Source: Hahella sp. (lineage in GTDB: Bacteria; Pseudomonadota; Gammaproteobacteria; Pseudomonadales; Oleiphilaceae). From it: a stretch of DNA of 64,000 nt. The position numbers were made by a program, and so were the translations under genes. The notes under the pieces were generated by a model that saw only the letters and a program-made list of their open reading frames with translations, did no database searches and had not been told where the DNA came from. Of this stretch, positions 34,559 to 44,636 are shown in pieces (the stretch's first letter is position 1; the number at the start of each line of letters is the position of its first letter). The stretch covers positions 62,001-126,000 of the forward strand of contig JANQMN010000139.1 of the NCBI GenBank assembly GCA_028280065.1. The letters are read 5' to 3'.

Positions 34559-37500
34559 CTAGGATGAAGGCGGATTGGTCACGGTTGCCGGCAGGGTGGT
34601 AAAGTACACCTGCCCCAGCGTTGCCCCGTTGTTGGGATTGGACGCCCAGTTGCCGGTGGTCCACAAGGTGTCCGTGTAGGTTAGCGTCACGGGTAATAAA
34701 CGTTGAAAAACGCCTCCTTGCTGCAACTGTGCCACGGCGCCGGTTGTGTTGCTCCAGGTGATCCGGTTGGCAGTGGTCGCGACAGCATTGACATTGCTGA
34801 TGGGAGCGCCGGTGCCTACCAAAATAATCTGATCGTCCGCGCCCAAATTGCCGCCTCCGGTCCAGGTTTCCCCGACATTCAAGCCGGGGCTCGCTGCTGC
34901 GCTGTCGGCTATGATGTAGATGTCGTAAGCGACCGCTGCAGAGAATGTCTGGCTGCTGTGGTCGGAAGAGTATCCGTTCGTCAAATCGAATACCACGACG
35001 GTCGGGTCCGCTGCAGTGTCAAAGTTCAGCACTGTGTTGGTCGCGATACCGGCATAGTTGTTTCCGGCCTCGTCCAAAATAGCTGTATTGTTGATGATGA
35101 AGTGGTAGGTGCTTAGGCCGTCTGTCAGGTCTGCCGTCGGGTTAATCGTCAACATATCGTTGGTGATCGAAAGTTGTCCGGCAGGTGCCGTGACATCGAT
35201 AGTAACGGTATCCGAGCCATTGGTGATGACGATGTTGCCGGTGCCCAGTTGAATGTTCTCGTCGAAATCCAGCACAAAATTGCTGTCAAGCGCTACGCCG
35301 GTAGCGTCGTCGGCCGGCGTGGAGGATTCCAGGGTCGGCGCGGTGGTATCGCCTATCACGGTAAAGTTACTGGTGGCGGCGCTTGCATTTCCAGCCGCGT
35401 CGGTTTCGATCACATTAAACTGGTAAGTAGTACCGTCATTGACGGTCGCCGTGTAGCTCCAGGAAGTCCCCAACACGGTTGCCGCTCCCAGTAAAGTGGT
35501 TCCGTCATAAATTGCCACCGTGGAACCTGCTTCGTTGGACCCGCTTAACAGCAGGCTGGTATCGTCCGTAACATCGCCGGAAGTCAGGGTGCCGGTAATC
35601 GCGCCGACATCATCGGTGGCGGCGGTAAAGTTTGCGGTGGGCGCGGTGGTGTCGCCTATGATGGTGAAGTTGCTTGAGGCGCTTCCGGTGTTGCCGGCGG
35701 CATCGGTCTCTATAACATTAAACTGGTAGGTCACGCCATCAACGATCGTCGCGGTATAGGTCCAGGACGTGCCTATCACGGTGGCTGCGCCCAATAGCGC
35801 CGCCCCGTTGTAGACGTTGACCGTCGAGCCGGCTTCCGCAGTGCCGTTCAGAACCAAACTGGTGTCGTCGGTGGTGTCTCCCGAACTGAGCGAACCCGTG
35901 ACTGTGCCGACGTCATCGGTGGCGCTGCTGATTACCCCGATGGGTGCGCTGGTATCGCCGATGACCGTAAAGTTGCTGGTGGGACTGCTGGCATTGCCTG
36001 CCGGATCAGTTTCAACCACGTTGAACTGGTAGGTGGTCCCGTCTGCGATGGCGGCGGTATAGCTCCAGGTGCCGCCGGTAACCGTTGCTCCTCCCAGGAG
36101 GGTGGTCCCGTTGTAGACGGCAACTGTCGAGTTGGATTCGTTGGTACCGCTTAACACCACATTGGGGTCGTCCGTCGTATCACCCGAAGTCAGACTGCCG
36201 GTGACGGTGCCTACATCGTCAGCAATATTCGCAAGGTTGGCAGTTGGTGCGGTGGTATCGCCGATCACGGTAAAATTAGCGGAAGGGCTGCTGACGTTAC
36301 CGGCGAGGTCGGTTTCGATAACATTGAATTGATAGGTGACGCCGTCGGCAACCGCGGCGGTGTATGTCCAGTTACTCCCCACCACCGTCGCCGCGCCCAA
36401 AAGCGTCGTGCCGTTATAGACATTGACTGTAGAGCTGGTGCCATTGGTTCCGGAAAGCAGAAGATTGGTATCGTCGGTGGTGTCTCCGGATGTCAGGTTG
36501 CCGGTAACGCTGCCGACGTCATCGGTGGCGGAAGTTAAATTGGCCGTGGACGCGACATTATCGACCACCAGGATAAAGTTGCCGGTCGCAGCGCTGGCAT
36601 TACCCGCGATGTCTGTTTCCCGCACATTGAACCGGTAAGTCGTGCCGTTGGCCACGTTGGCGGTGTAGGTCCAGGTGGTTCCCGTCACCGTGGCCGGTCC
36701 GAGAAGAGTCGTTAAATCGTAAACAAATACGCTGGACCCTTCTTCGTTGGTTCCACTGAGGACCAAGGAGGTGTCATCGGTGGTATCGCCAGGGCTCAGG
36801 GCACCGGTAATCGTACCGAAATCGTCGGTGATGGTGGAGAGATCAGCGGTCGGTGCAACCGTATCTGAAGTAATGGTGACGTTGGAAGTCGGCGTGCTGG
36901 CATTCCCAACGGCATCGGTCTCCCGCACATTAAAGTTGTAGGTTGTTCCGTTGGTAACTGCTGCCGTATAGCTCCAATTAGTGCCGGACACAGACGCCTG
37001 GCCGAGTAATGTCGTATTGTTATAGACGAAAACCGTGGAGCCCGCTTCGTTTGTGCCGGCTAAAATCAGGCTGGTGTCGTCAGTACGGTCTCCGGAACTA
37101 AGGACTCCGGTTATGCTGCCGACATTGTCGGTAATGCTGGTTAAATTCGGGATCGGTGGCGTTGTGTCGATGGTTAACTCATTCAGCGTTACATCGCTGA
37201 CGACGCGGTCGGCGGAGTCAACGATGGTCGCCGTGATGTTATAGGTGCCGTCGGTTAATGTCCCCAATGCGCCCTCTGCGGGAGTAGCCGTGCCAAGATT
37301 TATGGTCCAGAATCCTGCGCCATTCGGGATTACCGGTGAATAGGTTGCGCCATTGACGATCACCGAAAGCACTTCGGCGGAATCCAGAAAAGCGGTCCCC
37401 GAGATAGTAGGTGTCAAACTGCTTGTGGTCAGCGTATCCACCGTCGGCGTGGTGGGAGCGGCAATATCGATGATGATTTCATCTAGGGATATGTCGCTGC

Positions 37501-40500
37501 TGCTATTGCCGGCCGAATCCGTGACCGTGGCGGTAACATTGTAGCTTCTGCCGTCGGCCAGCGCCCCCAACAACCCGATGTCCGGCGTTGCGGTGGCCAG
37601 GTCCAGGGACCAGGCATTGCCGGAGCCGACAGGTACGTTGACATAGGTCGCACCGTTAATGTTAATCGTCAGGCTCTCATCGCTGCCAACCACGGCGGTG
37701 CCCGTGAGTGTCGGGGTCAGGGAGGTGGACGTAAAGCTGTCGACGGTCGGCGTGGTGGGTACCGTCGTATCAATGGACAGCTCAAGCGAGCTACCGTCAA
37801 CACTGGTGTTGCCCGCAGTATCGGTGACGGTGGCAATTACTTCATAACTACTGCCGTCGACAAAGGTCCCGAGCGTGCCGCTGGTGGGTGTTGCCGAGCC
37901 TAAATTTAGAATATAGGTACTGTTGGTGCTGAGCGAAATGCCGCTGTAGGTCGCACCGTTGACTTCAATGCTCAGCGTTTCGCCGTCGCCAAGAATAGCG
38001 GCCCCGGTCACCGAGGGTGTCAAGGTGCCGGAGGTGCCGATATTGACCGAAGGTGTTGAAGGCGGGACCGCATCGATAGTATACGACTGGCTGGCTACTG
38101 CTCCATCGTTGCCGGCGGCGTCCTGAACCTTGAACTGGATACTGCTGGAACCGGCTAACGCCAATCCGGACCAGGAAATAGCAGTGTTACTGGCTTGACC
38201 CGTGATATCGATAAAGCTGACGCCTGCATCCAGCGAGCCGAGCAAAATATCATTCTCGCCCAGTGCCGCGCTCAGGCTTGCGGTAATTGTCTGGTTACTG
38301 GTATTGGTGACGAAATCGCTAGCCGATGTTCCGGTGTCCGCACTGATATCAATGTTGCTTATCGTGATGGCCGGCGCTTCGGTATCCACAGGTTGGACAT
38401 TCTGTTCGGCTGCTATGTTGCCGACTCCTTCGCTGGTTACCGCCACATTGGCGGCTACATCCACTGTTATGTCAGTAGTGCTGTCGGCATCCGGAGTGAC
38501 AACCAGCGAATAAAAGGAGTCGGTAATTGCCGTAAAAGCACCTTTGGTGCCGCCGGAAACGGTGATATCACCGGCCACGAAGTCGCTGACCGAATTGCTG
38601 AAAATAAAAAAGAAATTTACCGGACCGCTGGCGACGCCGTCTTCGTCATCGGTGATAACAATGACCGGGGACTCGCCGTCGCCGGTTTGATCGGTTTCAC
38701 TGGCGGCAATATTGCCGTTGCCGACGGCATCTTCGGCGGCATTTGCGGCGACCTCGAGACTGATGTTGGTGGTGGCGTCGTTGTCCGGGCTCACCAGCAA
38801 GGTATATATGAGATCCGATTCCGCGGCAAAATTGCTTCCTGTCCCTCCGGAGACGTTAATGTCGTCGGCGGTAAAACCGCTTACCGCCTCGCTAAAAATA
38901 AAGAAAAAGGTCTTGTCGCCATTGGGTTGCGCATTCGGCGACTCGGTGATGGTTAAAACCGGGGCGATAGTATCGACCGGCTGAACATTCTGCGCGGCTT
39001 CGGTATTGGTATTGCCTGCTGCATCCAGTGCCACACCGGCGGGAATATCGACGGTGATGCTCTCGTCGCTATTGGCATCGGGATCGACTTCGATGCTGAA
39101 TACCCTGTCGGAAACTTGGGTAAAGTTTTCCGCCGTGCCCCCGGAAACCGCTATATCTTCGGCATCCAAGCCGAAAACGGCTTCGTTGAAGGACAGGAAG
39201 AAGGTCAAGCGCTCGTTGGTGCTGCCGAACACTTCATCGGTGATTGTGACATTCGGCAAAGTCGTGTCCACCAGTAATGAGGCGTCGTCAGGAATGGCGG
39301 TAAAGTCGGTGACCAACGGCGTGTCGTCACTAAGCGCAACGATCGAGGCGGATTCCCCCAGAAGAATTTCTCCAGCCGGCAGGGAAATGCCATTGCTGTC
39401 CGTATCCGTATCAGTAACGGTATATACGAAAGTTAGCCGATTGCTGCCGTTACCGCTTAAGTAGGCGGCGCTGACCAAGTCGTCCCCGATTTGCAGTTCG
39501 ATACCGGGGATACCGTCAATCAGGACCTCTTCGCTGGTCGTTACCGTAATGTTGATCGAATCCCCGGTATTGAGGTAGTTGCCTATGGCGCCTGTGCCTG
39601 CGTCAAGGCTAATGTCCACGATGGTGGGTACCGTGTTTTCCGCTACCGTGGAAAGCGTATTCTGGCCCGTGGCCTGGTCGGCCCGGTAAGCGCCCTGGTT
39701 GATGGCCTGTTGGGTCGTTTCGTTGAAACTTGCTGTGCCGGTATCGGGGGAAATACTAATTCCCGCGACCAGCGTGCTGATAGTGGCTGCAGTGTCGCCT
39801 TGGTTTTCAGCATCCATTCCCGATAGGATGGCCAGTACCTCTCCATACCTTTCCTGCTGATTGACCCCATCGAAATTGTCCGGATCATAGTCATCGAAAA
39901 GTGTCACGATATCGATACCGTGCAGGGTGTCCAGGCCGAACAAAGCGGCCACAGCTGAGTTCAGACTGGCGACTTGCGCCGCTTGTAATGCATCGCCGTT
40001 ATCCGCCACCGCCAGTTGGTAGGCGACTGTCGTCAGAGGATTTACATTGAGATTAACGGTATTCCCTGTGCCGCTGATTTCAGCTATGGCATACAAATCC
40101 GTGGTTAAGTCCTTATTGGCATTCGTGGCTTCGTCCAGGTAATCGGCACCGCTATTGGCGTCGCTTATCCGGACAATGATGACGCCGGTATAATCGCTGA
40201 CGGCAACTGTCGCCTCGCCGGTATCTCCGAGCAGGGTGAATGTCCCGTCGATCGGATTTCCTGAAGCGTCCAGAATCCTTGCCTGGAGGCCGTTGCCGGC
40301 AATAATCGGCCCACCGACGACTTTGATAATCACGCTGTTTTCGGTACCGCCGGGGGTTGGTTCCGGATCCGGGTCGGTGTTGTTGCCGCCACCTGATCCG
40401 GAAGACGACCCGGAAGCCAGTCCGCCCAATAGCGCTCCGGCGGCGATTCCGCCAAAGATAGCGGAATAACCGAGGCCGGATTCCGCTTCTGAACGTATGT

Positions 40501-40891
40501 GCGACGGGAGATTGAGAGTGTCCAGGTCTCCGTAGCTGTAGACCACCTCGTAAGATGCATCGCCGGTCCATTTACCGGCGTTATCAGCGGTCATGACATA
40601 GCCGCCGGGTTCGTCGCTGGTCAGGGTCACGGTGCAGGGATCTTCGCCCTGGCAAACTTGATAAAAGTCTTCGAGGACTACTTTGGTATCGTCGGGCAGA
40701 TAGAGATGTAAATCATCCTGTTTTCTGACCGCCACAACACTATCGGCCAGTTCAAAATCGTCGCCTTTTCGCTTTAAAATCTTATAGTCTTCGCCCTTTT
40801 CCGCCTTGTATTTGTGAAACTTGCCTGGCTGCATGCGTTGCGGAGTTAGTCCATCTTGCTTCGACTGCTGATTATTCTTTCCATTACTCAT
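34559..40891 (-). CDS. Giant BapA/LapA-like type I secreted adhesin with Ig-like repeats
   Basis: A 2110-residue surface protein. Residues 1-145 form a BapA-type N-terminal module (KDEF-rich, DLHLYLPDDTKVVLEDFY). A hydrophobic, Gly-rich segment follows with IAAG at 149-152, then a Ser-Gly and Asp-Pro hinge. Around residues 190-410 lies an alpha-beta module. Then come three Ig-like units of the FFFIFSEAVSGF type, three of the LTPTLTGTAVVG type and six tandem 101-residue units (1242-1847), then an SbsA-Ig-like domain. The last 260 residues hold an acidic FDLTNGYSSDHS and GGNLGADDQIILVG segment. No RTX nonapeptide array is visible. The protein is very acidic and lacks a Sec signal, as expected for type I secretion. 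Confidence 0.92.
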   Translation of the reverse strand: MSNGKNNQQSKQDGLTPQRMQPGKFHKYKAEKGEDYKILKRKGDDFELADSVVAVRKQDDLHLYLPDDTKVVLEDFYQVCQGEDPCTVTLTSDEPGGYVMTADNAGKWTGDASYEVVYSYGDLDTLNLPSHIRSEAESGLGYSAIFGGIAAGALLGGLASGSSSGSGGGNNTDPDPEPTPGGTENSVIIKVVGGPIIAGNGLQARILDASGNPIDGTFTLLGDTGEATVAVSDYTGVIIVRISDANSGADYLDEATNANKDLTTDLYAIAEISGTGNTVNLNVNPLTTVAYQLAVADNGDALQAAQVASLNSAVAALFGLDTLHGIDIVTLFDDYDPDNFDGVNQQERYGEVLAILSGMDAENQGDTAATISTLVAGISISPDTGTASFNETTQQAINQGAYRADQATGQNTLSTVAENTVPTIVDISLDAGTGAIGNYLNTGDSINITVTTSEEVLIDGIPGIELQIGDDLVSAAYLSGNGSNRLTFVYTVTDTDTDSNGISLPAGEILLGESASIVALSDDTPLVTDFTAIPDDASLLVDTTLPNVTITDEVFGSTNERLTFFLSFNEAVFGLDAEDIAVSGGTAENFTQVSDRVFSIEVDPDANSDESITVDIPAGVALDAAGNTNTEAAQNVQPVDTIAPVLTITESPNAQPNGDKTFFFIFSEAVSGFTADDINVSGGTGSNFAAESDLIYTLLVSPDNDATTNISLEVAANAAEDAVGNGNIAASETDQTGDGESPVIVITDDEDGVASGPVNFFFIFSNSVSDFVAGDITVSGGTKGAFTAITDSFYSLVVTPDADSTTDITVDVAANVAVTSEGVGNIAAEQNVQPVDTEAPAITISNIDISADTGTSASDFVTNTSNQTITASLSAALGENDILLGSLDAGVSFIDITGQASNTAISWSGLALAGSSSIQFKVQDAAGNDGAVASQSYTIDAVPPSTPSVNIGTSGTLTPSVTGAAILGDGETLSIEVNGATYSGISLSTNSTYILNLGSATPTSGTLGTFVDGSSYEVIATVTDTAGNTSVDGSSLELSIDTTVPTTPTVDSFTSTSLTPTLTGTAVVGSDESLTININGATYVNVPVGSGNAWSLDLATATPDIGLLGALADGRSYNVTATVTDSAGNSSSDISLDEIIIDIAAPTTPTVDTLTTSSLTPTISGTAFLDSAEVLSVIVNGATYSPVIPNGAGFWTINLGTATPAEGALGTLTDGTYNITATIVDSADRVVSDVTLNELTIDTTPPIPNLTSITDNVGSITGVLSSGDRTDDTSLILAGTNEAGSTVFVYNNTTLLGQASVSGTNWSYTAAVTNGTTYNFNVRETDAVGNASTPTSNVTITSDTVAPTADLSTITDDFGTITGALSPGDTTDDTSLVLSGTNEEGSSVFVYDLTTLLGPATVTGTTWTYTANVANGTTYRFNVRETDIAGNASAATGNFILVVDNVASTANLTSATDDVGSVTGNLTSGDTTDDTNLLLSGTNGTSSTVNVYNGTTLLGAATVVGSNWTYTAAVADGVTYQFNVIETDLAGNVSSPSANFTVIGDTTAPTANLANIADDVGTVTGSLTSGDTTDDPNVVLSGTNESNSTVAVYNGTTLLGGATVTGGTWSYTAAIADGTTYQFNVVETDPAGNASSPTSNFTVIGDTSAPIGVISSATDDVGTVTGSLSSGDTTDDTSLVLNGTAEAGSTVNVYNGAALLGAATVIGTSWTYTATIVDGVTYQFNVIETDAAGNTGSASSNFTIIGDTTAPTANFTAATDDVGAITGTLTSGDVTDDTSLLLSGSNEAGSTVAIYDGTTLLGAATVLGTSWSYTATVNDGTTYQFNVIETDAAGNASAATSNFTVIGDTTAPTLESSTPADDATGVALDSNFVLDFDENIQLGTGNIVITNGSDTVTIDVTAPAGQLSITNDMLTINPTADLTDGLSTYHFIINNTAILDEAGNNYAGIATNTVLNFDTAADPTVVVFDLTNGYSSDHSSQTFSAAVAYDIYIIADSAAASPGLNVGETWTGGGNLGADDQIILVGTGAPISNVNAVATTANRITWSNTTGAVAQLQQGGVFQRLLPVTLTYTDTLWTTGNWASNPNNGATLGQVYFTTLPATVTNPPSS
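35351..37168 (-). repeat. Six tandem 303-base units in the adhesin gene
   Basis: Six head-to-tail units of 101 codons (1818 bases in all) encode the D-T-x-A-P-T-A-N ... TDDVGxVTG ... SGDTTDD ... YNGTTLLGAATV ... TYQFNVxETDxAGN pattern. Units 3 to 6 are the most alike, while the first two are more diverged. Such arrays can change copy number by recombination. Confidence 0.93.
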
Positions 40892-40967
40892 CGACTGAAG
40901 CGGCCTCGCGGTCTGAATGATGTCGCTTGTGAATGTTCCGCCCGGTCGGCGGAAGCGTTTACTCTAA

Positions 40968-40995
40968 AGTATAGATCAGGAATGGCTGATGCAAA
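40968..40995 (-). promoter_or_regulatory. Candidate promoter of the adhesin-secretion operon
   Basis: On the minus strand TTTGCA (40990-40995) and TATACT (40968-40973) are 16 bases apart, leaving a leader of about 70 bases before the adhesin ATG at 40891. Confidence 0.5.
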
Positions 40996-41106
40996 GCTCA
41001 CGCCAGCGCACTTTTTGATGCGCTGTATTTGGTTAAGTGGTTGCTTTTGAAGCGGGTTTTTGCATTCTGGCAGTAGCAACCAGAGGCAAAAGGGGCAATT
41101 TGTGGC

Positions 41107-43044
41107 CTAGTGGGAACCGTGAGTTCCGGTAATAGGTTTATCCCGGTTGAGCAGGGCGAGCCGTTGGTTGATTTTCTCGATAACGCCTGTTTTATCCAAG
41201 CCGGTTTCCTGCCATTGTTCAACGGGTTTGCCATGTTCGACAAACTGGTCGGGAATACCGATTATCAAACAGGGCGTACTGATCAGCATGTTGTTCAGAT
41301 ATTCCAGTACGGCAGAGCCGGCTCCGCCACATACGCTGTTTTCTTCCAGAGTCACCAGTAGTTCATGCTCTGCCGCTAAGGCGCAGATGAGATTTTCATC
41401 AAGCGGCTTGATAAAGCGCATGTCGACCAGGGTATAGCCTTTTTCTTCCGCAATTTTTTCCGCGCTCTTGAGTAGACTGCCGAAGGCAAGCAAAGCGACA
41501 GTTTTTCCTCTTTTTAACAGTCGCGCCTTGCCGATGCTGACGGGCTCCAAGGATTGCTCGATCGCAATGCCCGGACCGTTTCCACGAGGGTATCGAACGG
41601 CGGCGGGTCCTTCATGCAAATAACCGGTCGAGAGCAGTTTGCGGGTTTCGTTTTCGTCTGCCGGCGCCATAATCACCATACCGGGAATACAGCGCAGATA
41701 ACTCAAGTCGAAGCTACCGTTGTGGGTCGGGCCATCCTCGCCCACCAAACCGGCACGATCAATTGCAAACAAGACATCCAGGTTTTGCAGTGCTACGTCG
41801 TGAATTAATTGATCATAGGCGCGCTGCAGAAAGGTCGAATAAATTGCCACCACCGGTTTCGCGCCATCACAAGCCAGTCCTGCTGCGAGAGTGACGGCAT
41901 GCTGCTCGGCGATGGCGACGTCGAAATAGCGGTCCGGGAAACTCTCGGAAAATTTGATCAGGTCCGAGCCTTCCCGCATGGCCGGGGTGATGCCGACCAG
42001 GCGTTCGTCGTGGGCCGCCATGTCGTAGAGCCAACTGCCGAAAACATTGGAGTATTTCGGTTGCTTGGGCTTCGGTTTCGCTTCCTGGAGTTTAGGCGAG
42101 GGTTCGATTTTATTAATGGCGTGATAGCCGATCGGATCGGATTCCGCCGGCGCGAATCCTTTGCCTTTCTGAGTGACGACATGAAGAAATTGCGGACCAT
42201 CCAGGTCGCGGATGTTTTCCAGCGTCTCCACAAGCAAGGGTAAATCGTGACCATCCACCGGGCCGATATAGTTGAAGCCCAATTCTTCGAACAGGGTTCC
42301 CGGCACCATCATGCCTTTTACATGCTCTTCCGTTTTTCGCGCAAAGTTCATGAGCCCAGGCGCACCCTGCAGTACCCGCTTGCTGCTGTCGCGCATACTG
42401 TTATAGGTCTTGCTTGCCAGAATCCGGGCAAAGTAATTAGAGAGGCCGCCGACATTTTGTGATATGGACATATCATTATCGTTGAGGATGACCAGCAGGT
42501 CGGCCTTGGTATCCACTGCATGATTCAGGGCTTCGAATGCCATTCCGGCAGTCATTGCGCCATCGCCTATCACGGCAATGGACTTGCGTTCGATACCTTG
42601 CAAACGGGAGGCGATCGCCATCCCCAGGGCGGCGCTTATGCTGGTGCTGGAATGCCCGACGCCAAAGGTATCGTAAGGGCTTTCTTCCCGGTGGGGAAAT
42701 GCCGCCAAGCCATGTTTTTGCCGAATGGTGAATATTTGTTCGCGGCGTCCGGTAAGAATTTTGTGTGGATAGGCTTGATGCCCGACATCCCAAACCAAGC
42801 GGTCATTCGGCGTATTAAAAACGTGATGGAGGGCGATCGTCAGCTCCACCACGCCTAACCCGGCGCCGAAATGGCCACCGGTTTGACCGACGCTATACAA
42901 TAAAAAGGCACGTAATTCATGGGCTAACTGTAGTAATTCAGCGTTTTCCAGTGACCGCAAATGCATCGGGTATTCAATTCTGTCTAACAGAGGAGTGTTG
43001 GGTCGGGAGCTTGGAATCTCGTGGAAAACGTGGGGTTTCAGCAT
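41107..43044 (-). CDS. dxs: 1-deoxy-D-xylulose-5-phosphate synthase
   Basis: A 645-residue thiamine-diphosphate transketolase-like enzyme catalysing the first step of the MEP isoprenoid pathway from pyruvate and glyceraldehyde-3-phosphate. Visible motifs are [15 protein letters not shown], the ThDP/Mg site [17 protein letters not shown] to LNDNDMSIS, the catalytic Glu of the pyrimidine domain in [15 protein letters not shown], and [15 protein letters not shown]. The C-terminal transketolase domain ends near [10 protein letters not shown]. It is the last gene of the conserved xseB-ispA-dxs cluster. Confidence 0.98.
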   Translation of the reverse strand: MLKPHVFHEIPSSRPNTPLLDRIEYPMHLRSLENAELLQLAHELRAFLLYSVGQTGGHFGAGLGVVELTIALHHVFNTPNDRLVWDVGHQAYPHKILTGRREQIFTIRQKHGLAAFPHREESPYDTFGVGHSSTSISAALGMAIASRLQGIERKSIAVIGDGAMTAGMAFEALNHAVDTKADLLVILNDNDMSISQNVGGLSNYFARILASKTYNSMRDSSKRVLQGAPGLMNFARKTEEHVKGMMVPGTLFEELGFNYIGPVDGHDLPLLVETLENIRDLDGPQFLHVVTQKGKGFAPAESDPIGYHAINKIEPSPKLQEAKPKPKQPKYSNVFGSWLYDMAAHDERLVGITPAMREGSDLIKFSESFPDRYFDVAIAEQHAVTLAAGLACDGAKPVVAIYSTFLQRAYDQLIHDVALQNLDVLFAIDRAGLVGEDGPTHNGSFDLSYLRCIPGMVIMAPADENETRKLLSTGYLHEGPAAVRYPRGNGPGIAIEQSLEPVSIGKARLLKRGKTVALLAFGSLLKSAEKIAEEKGYTLVDMRFIKPLDENLICALAAEHELLVTLEENSVCGGAGSAVLEYLNNMLISTPCLIIGIPDQFVEHGKPVEQWQETGLDKTGVIEKINQRLALLNRDKPITGTHGSH

Positions 43045-43206
43045 AGCCGGTGTTAGCCTTGTCGAGTAGCAGTCCAGCAGAGCGGATACGAGTGCTGGTT
43101 TCAGTCAGTCAAATTGCTGCAACATTATAAGGCAAGTTTTCGCCAAGCACACGAACTTAGCCACAAATGCCATATTTTCCCAGATTTTGCGGTACATTCG
43201 GCCAGG

Positions 43207-44103
43207 TTAGCGATTTCGATCTACTACGTAATGGGCAATTTCCGCCAGGCGGGAGTGCTCCAGCCCAATGGATTTTAACGCGTCAATGGCATTGATACGC
43301 AGTTCATCGGCTTTTACTTTGGCCGCATGAAGACCCAATAAACTGGTATAGGTCGGTTTTTGGTTGGCGGCATCTTTGCCGCCGGTCTTGCCCAAGGTTG
43401 CCGTGTCGACTTCCACATCCAGGATATCGTCTTTAATCTGAAATGCCAGTCCTATATCTGCGGCGAAGCGGCGCAGGGTATCAACTGTCTGTCCGTTCGA
43501 TAATTGATTGCAATAGGCGCCCATTAATACGCAGGCTTCCAGAAGCGCTCCGGTTTTCATCTTGTGCATTTGTTGCAGCGCAAGTAAATCCAAACGTTTG
43601 CCGACGGCAGAAAGGTCGACGGCTTGACCTCCAACCATCCCGAGTGGTCCGCTGGCTTGGGTCAGGCACTGAATCAAGCGTAAGCGGGTGGTTTCTGAAA
43701 ACTGTTCCGCATTGGCCAGCAGTTCAAAGCCTTTCGTTTGCAGCGCATCGCCCGCCAGGATGGCCGTCGCTTCATCGAACTGAATGTGGCAGGTGGGTTT
43801 TCCGCGCCGCAAGTCATCGTCGTCCATGGCCGGTAAATCGTCATGAATCAGTGAGTAGCAATGTATTAATTCCACGGCGGCGGCGGCATCCAAAGCGAGT
43901 TCCGGTTTGCCGTCAGTCGCTTCGACGGTTGCCAGCATCAATAGTGGACGAATACGTTTACCGCCGTTTAGCAGGGAATAGCGCATGGCTTCGTGTAGAG
44001 ACGGGGCGATGGCCGAAGGGCGAATTGCCTGGGCCAGGCGGCGGTCGATGAGGATTCTGTAGTGCTGGAAAAAAGCCTCCAGGTTCAGGTTATTCGATTG
44101 CAT
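43207..44103 (-). CDS. ispA: Farnesyl diphosphate synthase (IspA)
   Basis: A 298-residue short-chain polyprenyl synthase making farnesyl diphosphate for quinones, undecaprenol and other isoprenoids. The first aspartate-rich motif is HDDLPAMDDDDLRRGKPTCH and the second is FQIKDDILDVE, with the basic GGKRIRPLL site upstream. From the ATG at 44103 it overlaps the xseB stop by 14 bases. The gene lies 162 bases upstream of dxs; no terminator is seen between them. Confidence 0.97.
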   Translation of the reverse strand: MQSNNLNLEAFFQHYRILIDRRLAQAIRPSAIAPSLHEAMRYSLLNGGKRIRPLLMLATVEATDGKPELALDAAAAVELIHCYSLIHDDLPAMDDDDLRRGKPTCHIQFDEATAILAGDALQTKGFELLANAEQFSETTRLRLIQCLTQASGPLGMVGGQAVDLSAVGKRLDLLALQQMHKMKTGALLEACVLMGAYCNQLSNGQTVDTLRRFAADIGLAFQIKDDILDVEVDTATLGKTGGKDAANQKPTYTSLLGLHAAKVKADELRINAIDALKSIGLEHSRLAEIAHYVVDRNR

Positions 44104-44332
44104 CTTTAGCAAATGGCTCGCTACTCACCTTTCCCTGTTCTTCTACTAACGTATTGACTTTTTGCTCGGCTGTCTTAAGTGCCTGTTGACAGAATTTGGT
44201 GAGTTTTACCCCTTCTTCGAAGGTGGTCAGCGCTTCTTCCAGCTTTAAATCACCTTGTTCCAGTTGTTTTACGAGTGTTTCCAACCGGGACAGTGCATAT
44301 TCAAAATCTGGGCTTTCGGATTCTTCTTTCAT
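44090..44332 (-). CDS. xseB: Exodeoxyribonuclease VII small subunit
   Basis: An 80-residue helical protein, starting MKEESESPDFEYALSRLE, with the family core LEQGDLKLEEALTTFEEGVKL. Several XseB chains bind XseA to form exonuclease VII, which degrades single-stranded DNA. The ATG at 44332 gives the standard length; upstream in-frame starts would add atypical residues. It is the first gene of the xseB-ispA-dxs group. XseA is not in this window. Confidence 0.95.
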   Translation of the reverse strand: MKEESESPDFEYALSRLETLVKQLEQGDLKLEEALTTFEEGVKLTKFCQQALKTAEQKVNTLVEEQGKVSSEPFAKDAIE

Positions 44333-44636
44333 GAAGGTAAAACTTTGCATTTGTAGAGGCTTGGCTACCCTACAATTAATGTTATTGCAGGTCAATCCGA
44401 TAGACATAGTAGTCGGCACAAGTAAAAAGGTTTGTTGGCCTGCATTCTTTATTATCTGAGTCTATACTTGCTTAAAAATTCAAAGAATCCCAAGGTGTTG
44501 GATAAAAATCATACATTTTCAATTGGTTAAAACAGGGATCGGGTTTTTCTTGTAAATTAAATTGCAATCAATATTCGTTTGACCAGTCTGAAATTGGTTT
44601 CTTTCCGGCACCGTTTCAGCTTTAAAGGGAAAGCTT

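Noticed and set aside
34476-34664. Small coding frame between the adhesin and the sulfotransferase genes
   Set aside because: It begins inside the adhesin gene in another frame and no homologous or structural feature supports it. A 24-codon sub-frame could be a leader, but there is no evidence.
38195-38956. Long plus-strand coding frame inside the adhesin region
   Set aside because: It is antisense to the adhesin and arises from the repetitive, stop-poor Ig-unit composition. It has no ribosome site or family resemblance.
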